Under the pieces are notes generated by a model. It saw nothing but the letters and a program-made list of their open reading frames with translations. It ran no database searches and was not told the origin of the DNA. From contig NZ_QEKO01000001.1 of the NCBI RefSeq assembly GCF_003096595.1, forward strand, positions 682,001 to 746,000: a stretch of 64,000 nt of DNA, read 5' to 3'. The DNA comes from Pusillimonas noertemannii (lineage in GTDB: Bacteria; Pseudomonadota; Gammaproteobacteria; Burkholderiales; Burkholderiaceae_B). A program made the position numbers and the translations under genes. Positions within the stretch are counted from its first letter, which is position 1. The number at the start of each line of letters is the position of its first letter. Positions 16,881 through 24,346 of this stretch are shown here, in pieces.

Positions 16881-18041
16881 ATGAAACTGAAAAATCTGCT
16901 GGCCGCCGTTTGCCTTGCCGGCTTGACCGGCACAGTATTCGCACAGACGCTGAAAATCGGTGTCACCATCCCCAAGACCGGCCCTGCGGCAAGTCTTGGG
17001 GCGGGGGCAGCCAACTCGATCAGCATCTGGCCCGAAACAGCGGGAGGAGTGCCTCTGGAGATCACTATCCTAGATGATGCCAGCGACCCCACGGGGGCGG
17101 TTGCCAATGTTCATAAGCTGCTTAGCCAGAACAATGCGGATGTGATCGTCGGTTCCTCTATTACGCCTTCAACACTGGCCATGCTGGACGTTGTGGGTGC
17201 GAAGCAGGTTCCCCTGATCTCGCTTGCCTCGTCCACCCGCATCGTGGACCCGGTCGAGGGCAGCCGGAAGTGGGCATTCAAAGTAGTCGCCAACGACAGT
17301 ATCTGGGTTGGCTCCGTGCTTGAGCACATGCAGGCCAACGGGGTCAAGACACTCGGCTTCATAGGGTTCAGCGATGCGCTTGGCGAGTCCTGGCTTACGG
17401 AGTTGCAGCGAGAGGCCTCGAACCACGGGGTATCCATCGAGGCCATAGAGCGTTTCAATCCGCGTGATACGAGCGTCAATGCCCAGGTCGTCAAGCTCCT
17501 TGCCGCCAAAGTCGATGCCGTATTGGTGGGCTCGTCAGGAACGCCGTCCGTACTACCGGCCCTTACTCTGCGCAATAGAGGCTACAAGGGCAAAATATAC
17601 TTGACGTCGGGCGCCGGCAATCACGATGTATTGCGTGTAGGCGGCGCGGCTTTGAACGGTGTATTCTTGCCGGTCGGACGAGCGTTGATATGGAAGGACT
17701 TGCCTGATAGCGATCCTTTCAAAAAAGGATTGAGCGAATTCGCCCAGAAATACGAGGCCAAGTTCGGGGAAAACAGCATCGATTTGTTCGCAGCTCAAGC
17801 GTATGATGCGTACACGTTACTGGACAAGGCGGTGCCAAGTGCTCTCACGCAAGGCAAGCCTGGCACCAGCGAGTTTCGCGAAGCTTTGAGAGACGCGCTA
17901 GAGAACTTGAAAGACGTATACGCCAATGCCGGTGTCTACAATTTCAGTCCGACAGATCATAGCGGCTTGGATAAGCGTGCTTCTGTCATGGCAGAAATCA
18001 AGAATGGCAAGTTCGTTCCTGTCGCAGGTGGCCGACACTAA
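16881..18041 (+). CDS. periplasmic substrate-binding protein, LivJ type
   Basis: 386 residues from the ATG at 16881, which follows TAAGGAGACATATTCCA and opens a good signal peptide (cut expected after TVFA). The mature protein begins QTLKIGVTIPKTGPAASLG, the LivJ-type fold. It lies 78 bases after the hydrolase gene and is probably the last gene of the operon starting near 13.4 kb. It has no adjacent permease genes and may share the Liv-type transporter at 23.5-26.7 kb. Likely ligand: the aromatic substrate of the operon. Confidence 0.87.
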   Translation: MKLKNLLAAVCLAGLTGTVFAQTLKIGVTIPKTGPAASLGAGAANSISIWPETAGGVPLEITILDDASDPTGAVANVHKLLSQNNADVIVGSSITPSTLAMLDVVGAKQVPLISLASSTRIVDPVEGSRKWAFKVVANDSIWVGSVLEHMQANGVKTLGFIGFSDALGESWLTELQREASNHGVSIEAIERFNPRDTSVNAQVVKLLAAKVDAVLVGSSGTPSVLPALTLRNRGYKGKIYLTSGAGNHDVLRVGGAALNGVFLPVGRALIWKDLPDSDPFKKGLSEFAQKYEAKFGENSIDLFAAQAYDAYTLLDKAVPSALTQGKPGTSEFREALRDALENLKDVYANAGVYNFSPTDHSGLDKRASVMAEIKNGKFVPVAGGRH

Positions 18042-18173
18042 GGACGGATAAGTTGCGCTGAAGCCAGCTCGGACGCTAATAAAGTTGGCTGCCAGAAGTT
18101 TCGATTTGCGTTTCTCTTTTCGGAGAGGGAAACGGGGCGGAGAGGGCACTCTTCTTCCCGTTTCCGATCTGGC

Positions 18174-18667
18174 TCACCCCGCTAACGCCCAGACTATTTC
18201 CGCATCAGAAAATATGTCAATGTCGTCATCGAGCGCGAAGATATGCTTCACATCAGCATTCGAGGCCGTAACGGCAGAAATCGCATTCCGAACTTCACCT
18301 ACATACTGCTGGTTTGGCGATAAACGCAGGTGGAACATGCCGCCGCTTGACTGCGTTGCATAAATAGCGACTGGTTAGCGTACAGCCGTGATAAGCAAGT
18401 TCAAACCGCCGCGTCAGTTCGGAAAGGGGTGAGTTGCGCCATGTCGCTGCGATCTAGTTTGTGCCTCCGATTGTGATCGTCTGAACAGGTCTCAGCTACG
18501 CCCAATAGAACCGCCTTGGCATTTCCTTCCAGGCGAGCGCCGAGTTCAATCACGCCAACCTGCGTATTGACCACGTCAAGATTGCCTGATTCGCGAAAGC
18601 GCTCGGAAGCCAGATTGATTCTACTGTGTAGGCGATTCCCATTTTTCTGATCTTCTATGCATACCAT
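18174..18667 (-). pseudogene. decayed ubiD-family decarboxylase gene
   Basis: Fragments match the intact UbiD at 34036-35592. The N-terminal part (RFRESGNLDVVNTQVGVIEL, like RFREEDELDVVGTQVDLIEL) is joined directly to mid-protein segments (SDMAQLTPFRTDAA, then PVAIYATQSSGGMFHLRLS and TASNADVKHIFALDDDIDIF). About 200 internal codons are missing, at least two frameshifts separate the fragments, and the frame ends at a TGA (18174-18176) well short of the usual C-terminus. The upstream promoter/operator block is still conserved. It lies divergently from ubiX, so an ancestral ubiD-ubiX pair probably existed here. Confidence 0.85.
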
Positions 18668-18680
18668 AGGTAGATAGAAT

Positions 18681-18706
18681 GTTACGTTATAAAATACATG
18701 TATTTT
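18681..18706. promoter_or_regulatory. GTTACGTTAT-AAAATACATGTATTTT operator of the decayed ubiD
   Basis: A 16-bp perfect palindrome AAAATACATGTATTTT (18691-18706) adjoins GTTACGTTAT (18681-18690), which on the minus strand reads ATAACGTAAC. The same arrangement stands before the intact ubiD (35632-35655) and the palindrome core before the crotonase gene (19951-19966). Confidence 0.65.
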
Positions 18707-19108
18707 CAAGTAAATGCCAGCTGTCTGCTAGAGAGGCTGGTGAGAACCATAAAATTCTTTGTTTGCTAAATGGCGATAACTGAGATAAGTTTCGTAATGC
18801 GTTACGCTGGAGACGCCGTTGCTCCGTACCAAGCGGAATTAGCACCGCTTTCTTGTGCCCCCGGCACATAAAAATTCACAGATCAGCTCATGCCGCGCAG
18901 CTATCGGTTTTTGAACAGGTATGTGTCAAGAGGCTGCCGCCTCCGCGCATAATTCAATGCTGAATGCGAAGCACATTAGTGCTGTATTTAGCACTAATTC
19001 GTTGCCTGTCATGCGCCGACCGCCGAATGGACCCAAGAAACGTATTGCGGAATGTGCTGGATGAGCTGGAATGTGCGAACTGGAATACGTTTTTTGGAGA
19101 TTTTTGGA
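18707..19108. other. intergenic region between decayed ubiD and ubiX, with two inverted repeats
   Basis: No gene is seen. CGTAATGCGTTACG (18793-18806) is the CGTAACGCGTTACG palindrome with one mismatch. ATTAGTGCT-GTATTT-AGCACTAAT (18975-18998) is a perfect 9-bp inverted repeat with a 6-bp spacer, 111 bp before the ubiX start; it could be an operator or a leader hairpin. Confidence 0.55.
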
Positions 19109-19696
19109 ATGACGCGCCGCTTGATCGTCGGTATTTCGGGTGCTTCGGGTGCTATCTACGGCATCCGCTTAATGAAGCTGCTTCGGGCTTGTGATGGGAT
19201 AGAAATCCACTTAGTTATTAGTACAGCCGGCGAACGCACGATAAGCGAAGAGACCGATTACAGTCTGGCCGAAGTGAGGGAATTAGCGCATGTGAATCAC
19301 CCGCTGCGAAACATCGGTGCATCCATTGCAAGTGGCTCATTTCGTAACATGGGTATGGTGATAGCGCCATGTTCGGTCCGTACGCTCGGGGCGGTGGCCT
19401 ACTGTCAGGCAGAAAATTTGTTATCGCGAGCGGCCGATGTAACGCTAAAGGAAGGGCGGCCGTTGATTCTCTTGCTGCGTGAAACGCCACTTCATGCTGG
19501 CCATATAAAGGCCATGGAACTAGCGTGCCGGGCTGGTGCGGTAATCATGCCTCCAGTCCCGGCCTTTTATAACAGGCCGCAAACCTTGGATGACATCGTA
19601 GACCATACCGTTGGCCGAGTGCTAGATCGCATTGGTATCGAACATGAGGCTTTCCCTCGATGGACAGGGCTCGTTTGTCCTCGTGGAGCGAAATAG
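19109..19696 (+). CDS. ubiX: UbiX-family flavin prenyltransferase
   Basis: 195 residues from the ATG at 19109, which has GGAG 9 bases upstream and leads into MTRRLIVGISGASGAIYGIRLM, the conserved FMN-binding N-terminus. Further UbiX motifs are IAPCSVRTLGAVAYC and the C-terminal half LILLLRETPLHAGHI...MELACRAGAVIMPPVPAFY. UbiX makes prenylated FMN, the cofactor of UbiD decarboxylases. Size matches the family. The intact partner ubiD is 15 kb away at 34.0-35.6 kb. Because of this location the enzyme is probably catabolic, not the ubiquinone-pathway copy. Confidence 0.93.
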   Translation: MTRRLIVGISGASGAIYGIRLMKLLRACDGIEIHLVISTAGERTISEETDYSLAEVRELAHVNHPLRNIGASIASGSFRNMGMVIAPCSVRTLGAVAYCQAENLLSRAADVTLKEGRPLILLLRETPLHAGHIKAMELACRAGAVIMPPVPAFYNRPQTLDDIVDHTVGRVLDRIGIEHEAFPRWTGLVCPRGAK

Positions 19697-19876
19697 GCGA
19701 TTCCGCTAGCCCGAGCGCTGCCTAAGCACCGCTAAATGCGCTCATATCCGTGCGCCAGTTTTTTCAAGAATCCCTTCTCTAAAGCCTTGCCCTTGCACGC
19801 AATGACTTAGCACCGCCAGGTGTCAGCTTGTCATAGTCATGGAACGGCAAGGGGAAGATTTTAAATCCTTCATACT

Positions 19877-19892
19877 ACGTAACGCGTTACGT
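19877..19892. promoter_or_regulatory. 16-bp perfect palindrome ACGTAACGCGTTACGT
   Basis: The sequence equals its reverse complement. It lies 195 bp before the crotonase start, in the 375-bp gap after ubiX. It is the most complete copy of the CGTAACG motif seen at 13368-13397, 18681-18687, 18793-18806 and 35632-35640. Confidence 0.6.
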
Positions 19893-19950
19893 GAAAGAGA
19901 CAGAAGTGGAATCTAGGGTTAGCCCTTATTTAATATATATCAGCATCAAA

Positions 19951-19966
19951 TATAAAATACATGTAT
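19951..19966. promoter_or_regulatory. TATAAAATACATGTAT operator/promoter element of the crotonase operon
   Basis: It contains the palindrome ATACATGTAT and matches the elements before the intact and decayed ubiD genes. TATAAA in it could be a -10 box, giving a leader of about 110 bases. The rest of 19697-20071 shows no gene. Confidence 0.6.
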
Positions 19967-20071
19967 CGAATGCCGTAACTAAGTGGAGCTGAGCGCTAGA
20001 TTATGGTTGGGGTCGGTCGGCCACACCCAGCGGTTCCACGACCATATTGCTTGTCAACTAGGAGTGAAAGA

Positions 20072-20860
20072 GTGGATTACGAAACAGTAGCCTTTGATGT
20101 TCGGCCCGACGGCATCGCCACCATGACCTTGAATAGACCAGATCAACTGAATTGCTTCACTCAGAAGATGTTTCAGGAATGGGCCGATATCGTCGGTCGT
20201 TGTGCTTACGACGACAACATCAGAGTCCTAGTGATCACTGGTTCTGGTCGCGCATTTTCATCGGGCGTAGACATCACTGTGCTTGGAAGCGATAAATACA
20301 ATTCGGCCCAGTTTCGATATTACTATCGGCAGAATCATATGGGTTTCGACAACCTTGAGGCCTTAGAAAAGCCTGTGATCGCCGCGATCAACGGCATATG
20401 CTATGGCGGAGGTATTGAGTTAGCGCTGTCTTGCGATATTCTTCTCGGCGCCGATGATTCAACGTACTGCCTAGTTGAGAACCATATTGGTTGTATCCCG
20501 GCTAGCGGCGCCTGCAATCGAATGATCCATTTTGTGGGTCTTGCCAAGACAAAAGAAATGGTGATCAACGCCAGACCCATTGATGCGCACGAGGCATGGC
20601 GTATCGGACTCCTCAATCAAGTCGTGCCCGCAAAAGACTTGCTGCAGGAAGCATACGCCTATGCCGAGCGACTGCTTGACAACGCACCTGCCGCTATGGG
20701 GATGGGCAAGCACGTAATCAATCTTTGCCTTAACACCGATATGCATACCGGCCGCTACATCGAGCGGCTTGGCCAGAGCGTCCTTGTACTGTCCCAGGAC
20801 CACAAGGAAGGAATGCAGGCGTTCAAAGAGAAGCGTAAACCCAAGTTCACCGGCAAATGA
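20072..20860 (+). CDS. enoyl-CoA hydratase/isomerase (crotonase) family protein
   Basis: 262 residues from a GTG at 20072, chosen because AGGAG lies 7 bases upstream and the protein then begins VDYETVAFDVRPDG, the normal crotonase start. Oxyanion-hole segments are GSGRAFSSGVDI and INGICYGGGIELALSCD; a catalytic-region Glu appears in VENHIGCIPASG. The family hydrates, isomerises or cleaves acyl-CoAs. The CoA ligase gene follows 3 bases later. A hydratase/lyase acting on a phenylpropenoyl-CoA would fit the aromatic setting, but the specific reaction cannot be read from sequence. Confidence 0.88.
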   Translation: MDYETVAFDVRPDGIATMTLNRPDQLNCFTQKMFQEWADIVGRCAYDDNIRVLVITGSGRAFSSGVDITVLGSDKYNSAQFRYYYRQNHMGFDNLEALEKPVIAAINGICYGGGIELALSCDILLGADDSTYCLVENHIGCIPASGACNRMIHFVGLAKTKEMVINARPIDAHEAWRIGLLNQVVPAKDLLQEAYAYAERLLDNAPAAMGMGKHVINLCLNTDMHTGRYIERLGQSVLVLSQDHKEGMQAFKEKRKPKFTGK

Positions 20861-20863
20861 GTC

Positions 20864-22378
20864 ATGTTTCCTATTTCACAAATTCTGCCGCGCGCACGTG
20901 CGCTGTACGCTGACCGCCTCGCTATCAGCGACGGAGAGTTGCGGTTCACGTTCGAGGAACTCGGAAACCGAGTCGACGCTCTGGTCGGCGGCCTCAAGAG
21001 TAAGGGGCTTCAACCCGGCGACCGTATCGCCATCCTAGATGTCAACTCGTATCGATATGCCGAGATGTATTACGCTTGCGCGCAGGCGGGATTTATATTG
21101 TTGCCGCTGAATTCGCGTTTAGCTCCTCTAGAGCTCAAGTTCGTGCTAGAGGATTCAGGGGCGAAAGCGCTGGTCGTCACAGAGCCTTTCTTCGAGACGG
21201 CGGAGGGGCTCACTATCGACGTTCTGATCAAGGACTATGACGCCCTTATCGCCAGCGCGCCGCCAGATACTCATGTCGCAGACGCTGCTCTCGACGACAT
21301 TGTGCAAATCTATTACACAAGTGGTACTACTGGCGAACCTAAGGGTGTGTGTTTAACGCACCGCAATATGGTTGCAAGCGCGTTCGACTCGATCGTTGCG
21401 GCTGAGCTTGGCCAGAATGATATATGGTTGCATGCGGCTCCCATGTTTCACCTGGTAGACGCGTGGGCGCTATGGTCCATGCCATTGCTGGGCGCCGCGC
21501 AGGTCATGGTGCACTTCGCTCCCGAGAAAATGATGGAGGTCGTGCAAAAGGCCAAGCCTACAGCAGTGGCCTTACCGCCAACGCTGATCAACATGATAAT
21601 CAACCATCCAAAGGTTCATGATTATGATCTTTCTAGCCTCCGGCTGATCATGTATGGCGGTTCGCCGGCTCCACTCGGCGTTCTACAAAAGGCTGTCGAA
21701 GTTATACCGACGAGTTATCTCCAGGCCTATGGCACAACGGAAACTTCAGGTATGACCGCCCTTGCCAGTGCCTGCGACTTTCACGTAACGGGCACGGCCG
21801 AGCAACAGGCTCTTACCAGCAATGCTGGACGTCCGGTACCTCACATTCGTTTAGAGATCTTCGATGACAATGCACAGCCCTTGCCACGGGGGCAGGTCGG
21901 AGAGGTGGTGATATCGGGCGCTCGCGTGATGAAGGAGTACTGGAACAAGCCCGAGCATACGGCCGAAGCTCTGAAAGACGGCTGGTACCACACGGGTGAT
22001 GTAGGGTATGTCGATGACGCCGGTCGTCTCTTCATCGTGGATCGCAAGAAAGACATGATCATCAGCGGAGGTGAGAACGTATATTCGGTAGAGGTCGAAA
22101 GTCTCATTTCGCAGCATCCGGCCGTGCTTGAGGTTGCTGTGATTGGTGTGCCCGATAAACAATGGGGTGAGGCGGTAAAAGCCATTGTTGTGGCGCGAGA
22201 CGGCACCTTCGTTACTGCAGAAGATATTGTCGATTTTTGCCGTGGAAAGATCGCCGGCTACAAGATTCCGAAGTCCTTCGATTTCTCGCAAACACCTCTG
22301 CCAAAGACCGGGCCGGGCAAGATCGCAAAGCGCCATTTGCGAAATCAATATTGGGCAGGCAGCGAGCGCGCATTATGA
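20864..22378 (+). CDS. acyl-CoA / aryl-CoA synthetase (AMP-forming)
   Basis: 504 residues. The P-loop is YYTSGTTGEPKGV (151-163); GWYHTGDVGYVDDAGRLFIVDRKKD is the usual A8 hinge in two parts; the catalytic lysine sits in LPKTGPGKIAKRHL near the C-terminus. It would activate a carboxylic acid to its CoA thioester for the crotonase encoded 3 bases upstream. The stop overlaps the start of the hydrolase gene (ATGA). It belongs to the fatty-acid/feruloyl-CoA synthetase-like branch of the superfamily; the substrate is not determined. Confidence 0.9.
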   Translation: MFPISQILPRARALYADRLAISDGELRFTFEELGNRVDALVGGLKSKGLQPGDRIAILDVNSYRYAEMYYACAQAGFILLPLNSRLAPLELKFVLEDSGAKALVVTEPFFETAEGLTIDVLIKDYDALIASAPPDTHVADAALDDIVQIYYTSGTTGEPKGVCLTHRNMVASAFDSIVAAELGQNDIWLHAAPMFHLVDAWALWSMPLLGAAQVMVHFAPEKMMEVVQKAKPTAVALPPTLINMIINHPKVHDYDLSSLRLIMYGGSPAPLGVLQKAVEVIPTSYLQAYGTTETSGMTALASACDFHVTGTAEQQALTSNAGRPVPHIRLEIFDDNAQPLPRGQVGEVVISGARVMKEYWNKPEHTAEALKDGWYHTGDVGYVDDAGRLFIVDRKKDMIISGGENVYSVEVESLISQHPAVLEVAVIGVPDKQWGEAVKAIVVARDGTFVTAEDIVDFCRGKIAGYKIPKSFDFSQTPLPKTGPGKIAKRHLRNQYWAGSERAL

Positions 22379-23115
22379 ATCTCTGGAAACGTGAAGGAGG
22401 TGAAGGTGGGGCGCGGCGCTTAGTGTTGATTCACGGCTTGGGAGCGAATGCGGACGTCTGGCTCCCACTTCAAGACAAATTGCACGCACGCTGGCTCGCG
22501 CCCGACCTGCGCGGACATGGACGATCGCCACATCGACGCCACTACGGTTTTGCTTCTTACGCGTCAGATGTCGCGGAGCTTTTGGAGCAGGATGAGGAAA
22601 TTGACGTTGTGGGTCATTCGCTTGGAGGCGTGGTTGGAATGGCTCTCGGTACAGGCTGGTTTGGTGTGAAGGTGCGCCGAGTACTAGCGTTCGGCGTTAA
22701 GACTCAATGGACAGCCGATGAAATAGCAAGATCCCGGGCCCTTGCGAATAACCCAGTCAAACTATTTGATACTCGAGAGCAGGCGGTAGAACGATACCTG
22801 AAAGTCTCCGGTTTGTCCGGGCTCGTCCCACCGTCCAGTGAGGTCGCAAAGAATGGCGTAAGCGAATCCGAAAATAAATGGCGCCTCGCGGCCGACCCAT
22901 TTATCAACGCGATTGCGGACTTGCCTGTCGCGCGTCTGGTGGGTGCCATGCAGTGCCCCCTCAGGATGGCAGCAGGAAGCGAAGATCCCATGACTACAGC
23001 GAGCGACATGGCACTGTTCGATTCAGCAGCGGGAATCATAGAAGGGGCGGGTCACAACGTTCATGTTGAAAAGCCAGTGGATTTATGTAGATGGATTCAG
23101 CAAAGTTTGATTTGA
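22375..23115 (+). CDS. alpha/beta-hydrolase
   Basis: 246 residues from the ATG overlapping the ligase stop. Motifs: oxyanion HGLGANADVW, nucleophile VVGHSLGGVVG, and the terminal histidine in GAGHNVHVEKP; DLRGHGRS is also typical. All triad positions are present. In the crotonase-ligase operon it could remove CoA or hydrolyse an ester or lactone intermediate; this is inference. The unrelated hydrolase at 15666 belongs to another subfamily. Confidence 0.87.
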   Translation: MNLWKREGGEGGARRLVLIHGLGANADVWLPLQDKLHARWLAPDLRGHGRSPHRRHYGFASYASDVAELLEQDEEIDVVGHSLGGVVGMALGTGWFGVKVRRVLAFGVKTQWTADEIARSRALANNPVKLFDTREQAVERYLKVSGLSGLVPPSSEVAKNGVSESENKWRLAADPFINAIADLPVARLVGAMQCPLRMAAGSEDPMTTASDMALFDSAAGIIEGAGHNVHVEKPVDLCRWIQQSLI

Positions 23116-23479
23116 CGAGCTACAGGTGAGACTCGTCTGGAGTATTCAATGAAGAAGTCTTGTGAAATACGCTCAGCTTTTGCGGCACTAGCTATGCCGT
23201 TGGGAAGGCGCCCGCTACCCCCGGTGCTTCACATGCTTTGAGATTCAAGGGTGAAACTTGGCCTGTATTTTCAAAGGGCGGCCAATTTCGCATTCTTCGA
23301 CGGCATTGAAGATACATGTTAGTTAAGCGGAGAGTGTTTACAAGGGCTGGCTCTGGTCATATTTATAAGGCGCTGTTCTGCAGATCGCCTTAGATCAAAA
23401 CGCAATCAATTTATCTGAGGAGAATAGCTGTGAAAATAATAAGCTGGCTCGAGTGTCCGTTGAGTTGCAAGGAGCCTGC
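23116..23479. other. intergenic region before the liv operon
   Basis: 364 bp without a recognisable gene. ATACATGT at 23312-23319 matches the core of the ubiD/crotonase element, and GTATTTTCAA at ~23263 matches the flank of the decayed-ubiD element. The liv promoter probably lies here. Confidence 0.4.
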
Positions 23480-24346
23480 ATGAACCCGTACGTCCAAGGA
23501 TTGTTTAGCGGATTGATGAATGGCGCGACATATGCGCTTCTTGGTATCGGCCTTGTCTTGGCTTTCCGCACCTCCCGCGTTCTCAATCTTGCGCATGGCG
23601 AAACTTTTGTTGTTGCTACTGTTGCCATCGTGTTTATGCTGCAGCTCGGGGCTCCGCTTTGGGCCGCTATTGCCGTGGCTATTCTCTTGACAGGGCTCTT
23701 GTATTGCGCCTTGCAGCGGTTCACTTTGCAGCCCCGGGGACATTGGCCCATCGGGGCATTGATACTGATCACTCTGGGTGCGGCTTTTCTAGTAAGGGGC
23801 GTAGTTATATTGCTGATCGGCGCTGAGCCTGTGTCCTTTCCGAGTTTGTTTACTGGAGCACCAGTGCGCATAGCCGGTGGGGTGATTCCACGCCAAGGCG
23901 TGGCAATGATCGTGATCGGTTTTGGGCTCTCAATTGCCGTTACTTATCTCCTCTCTCGAACGAGAATAGGAAAGGAGTTGATCGCCACCGCAGAGAATTC
24001 ACAAGCAGCGCAATTGCTAGGAATTGACGTCAATCGAGCCAGAATGATCGCGTATGCGGTTGCCGCAGTACTGGGTGCCGTGTCGGCGGTGCTTCTCGTT
24101 CCTCTGATTGCGATCGACTACCAAATCGGCCTTGCCATGACGACTCGCGGCTTTATAGCGGCAGCTATTGCTGGGATGTCGCCAGGCCGCACTGTAGTAA
24201 GTGGATTGTTCTTGGGCATCTTCGAGTCGATGGTTATCGTGTTCTTCGGCGCTCTTTTTCAGGACCCCGTTATGTTTGGCTTATTAATCGCCGTTGCTTT
24301 ATGGCAAAGCAGATCAATTCGATTCGGCGGAGGCGTGCGAGCATGA
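23480..24346 (+). CDS. livH: branched-chain-type ABC transporter permease LivH
   Basis: 288 residues from the ATG preceded by AAGGAGCCTGC. MNPYVQGLFSGLMNGATYALLGIGL is the characteristic LivH start, followed by RTSRVLNLAHGE. Eight or so hydrophobic segments are visible, and the loop AENSQAAQLLGIDVNRARMIAY is the conserved ATPase-coupling region. It forms the inner-membrane channel with the LivM half encoded next. In this setting it probably imports an aromatic acid rather than amino acids. Confidence 0.92.
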   Translation: MNPYVQGLFSGLMNGATYALLGIGLVLAFRTSRVLNLAHGETFVVATVAIVFMLQLGAPLWAAIAVAILLTGLLYCALQRFTLQPRGHWPIGALILITLGAAFLVRGVVILLIGAEPVSFPSLFTGAPVRIAGGVIPRQGVAMIVIGFGLSIAVTYLLSRTRIGKELIATAENSQAAQLLGIDVNRARMIAYAVAAVLGAVSAVLLVPLIAIDYQIGLAMTTRGFIAAAIAGMSPGRTVVSGLFLGIFESMVIVFFGALFQDPVMFGLLIAVALWQSRSIRFGGGVRA

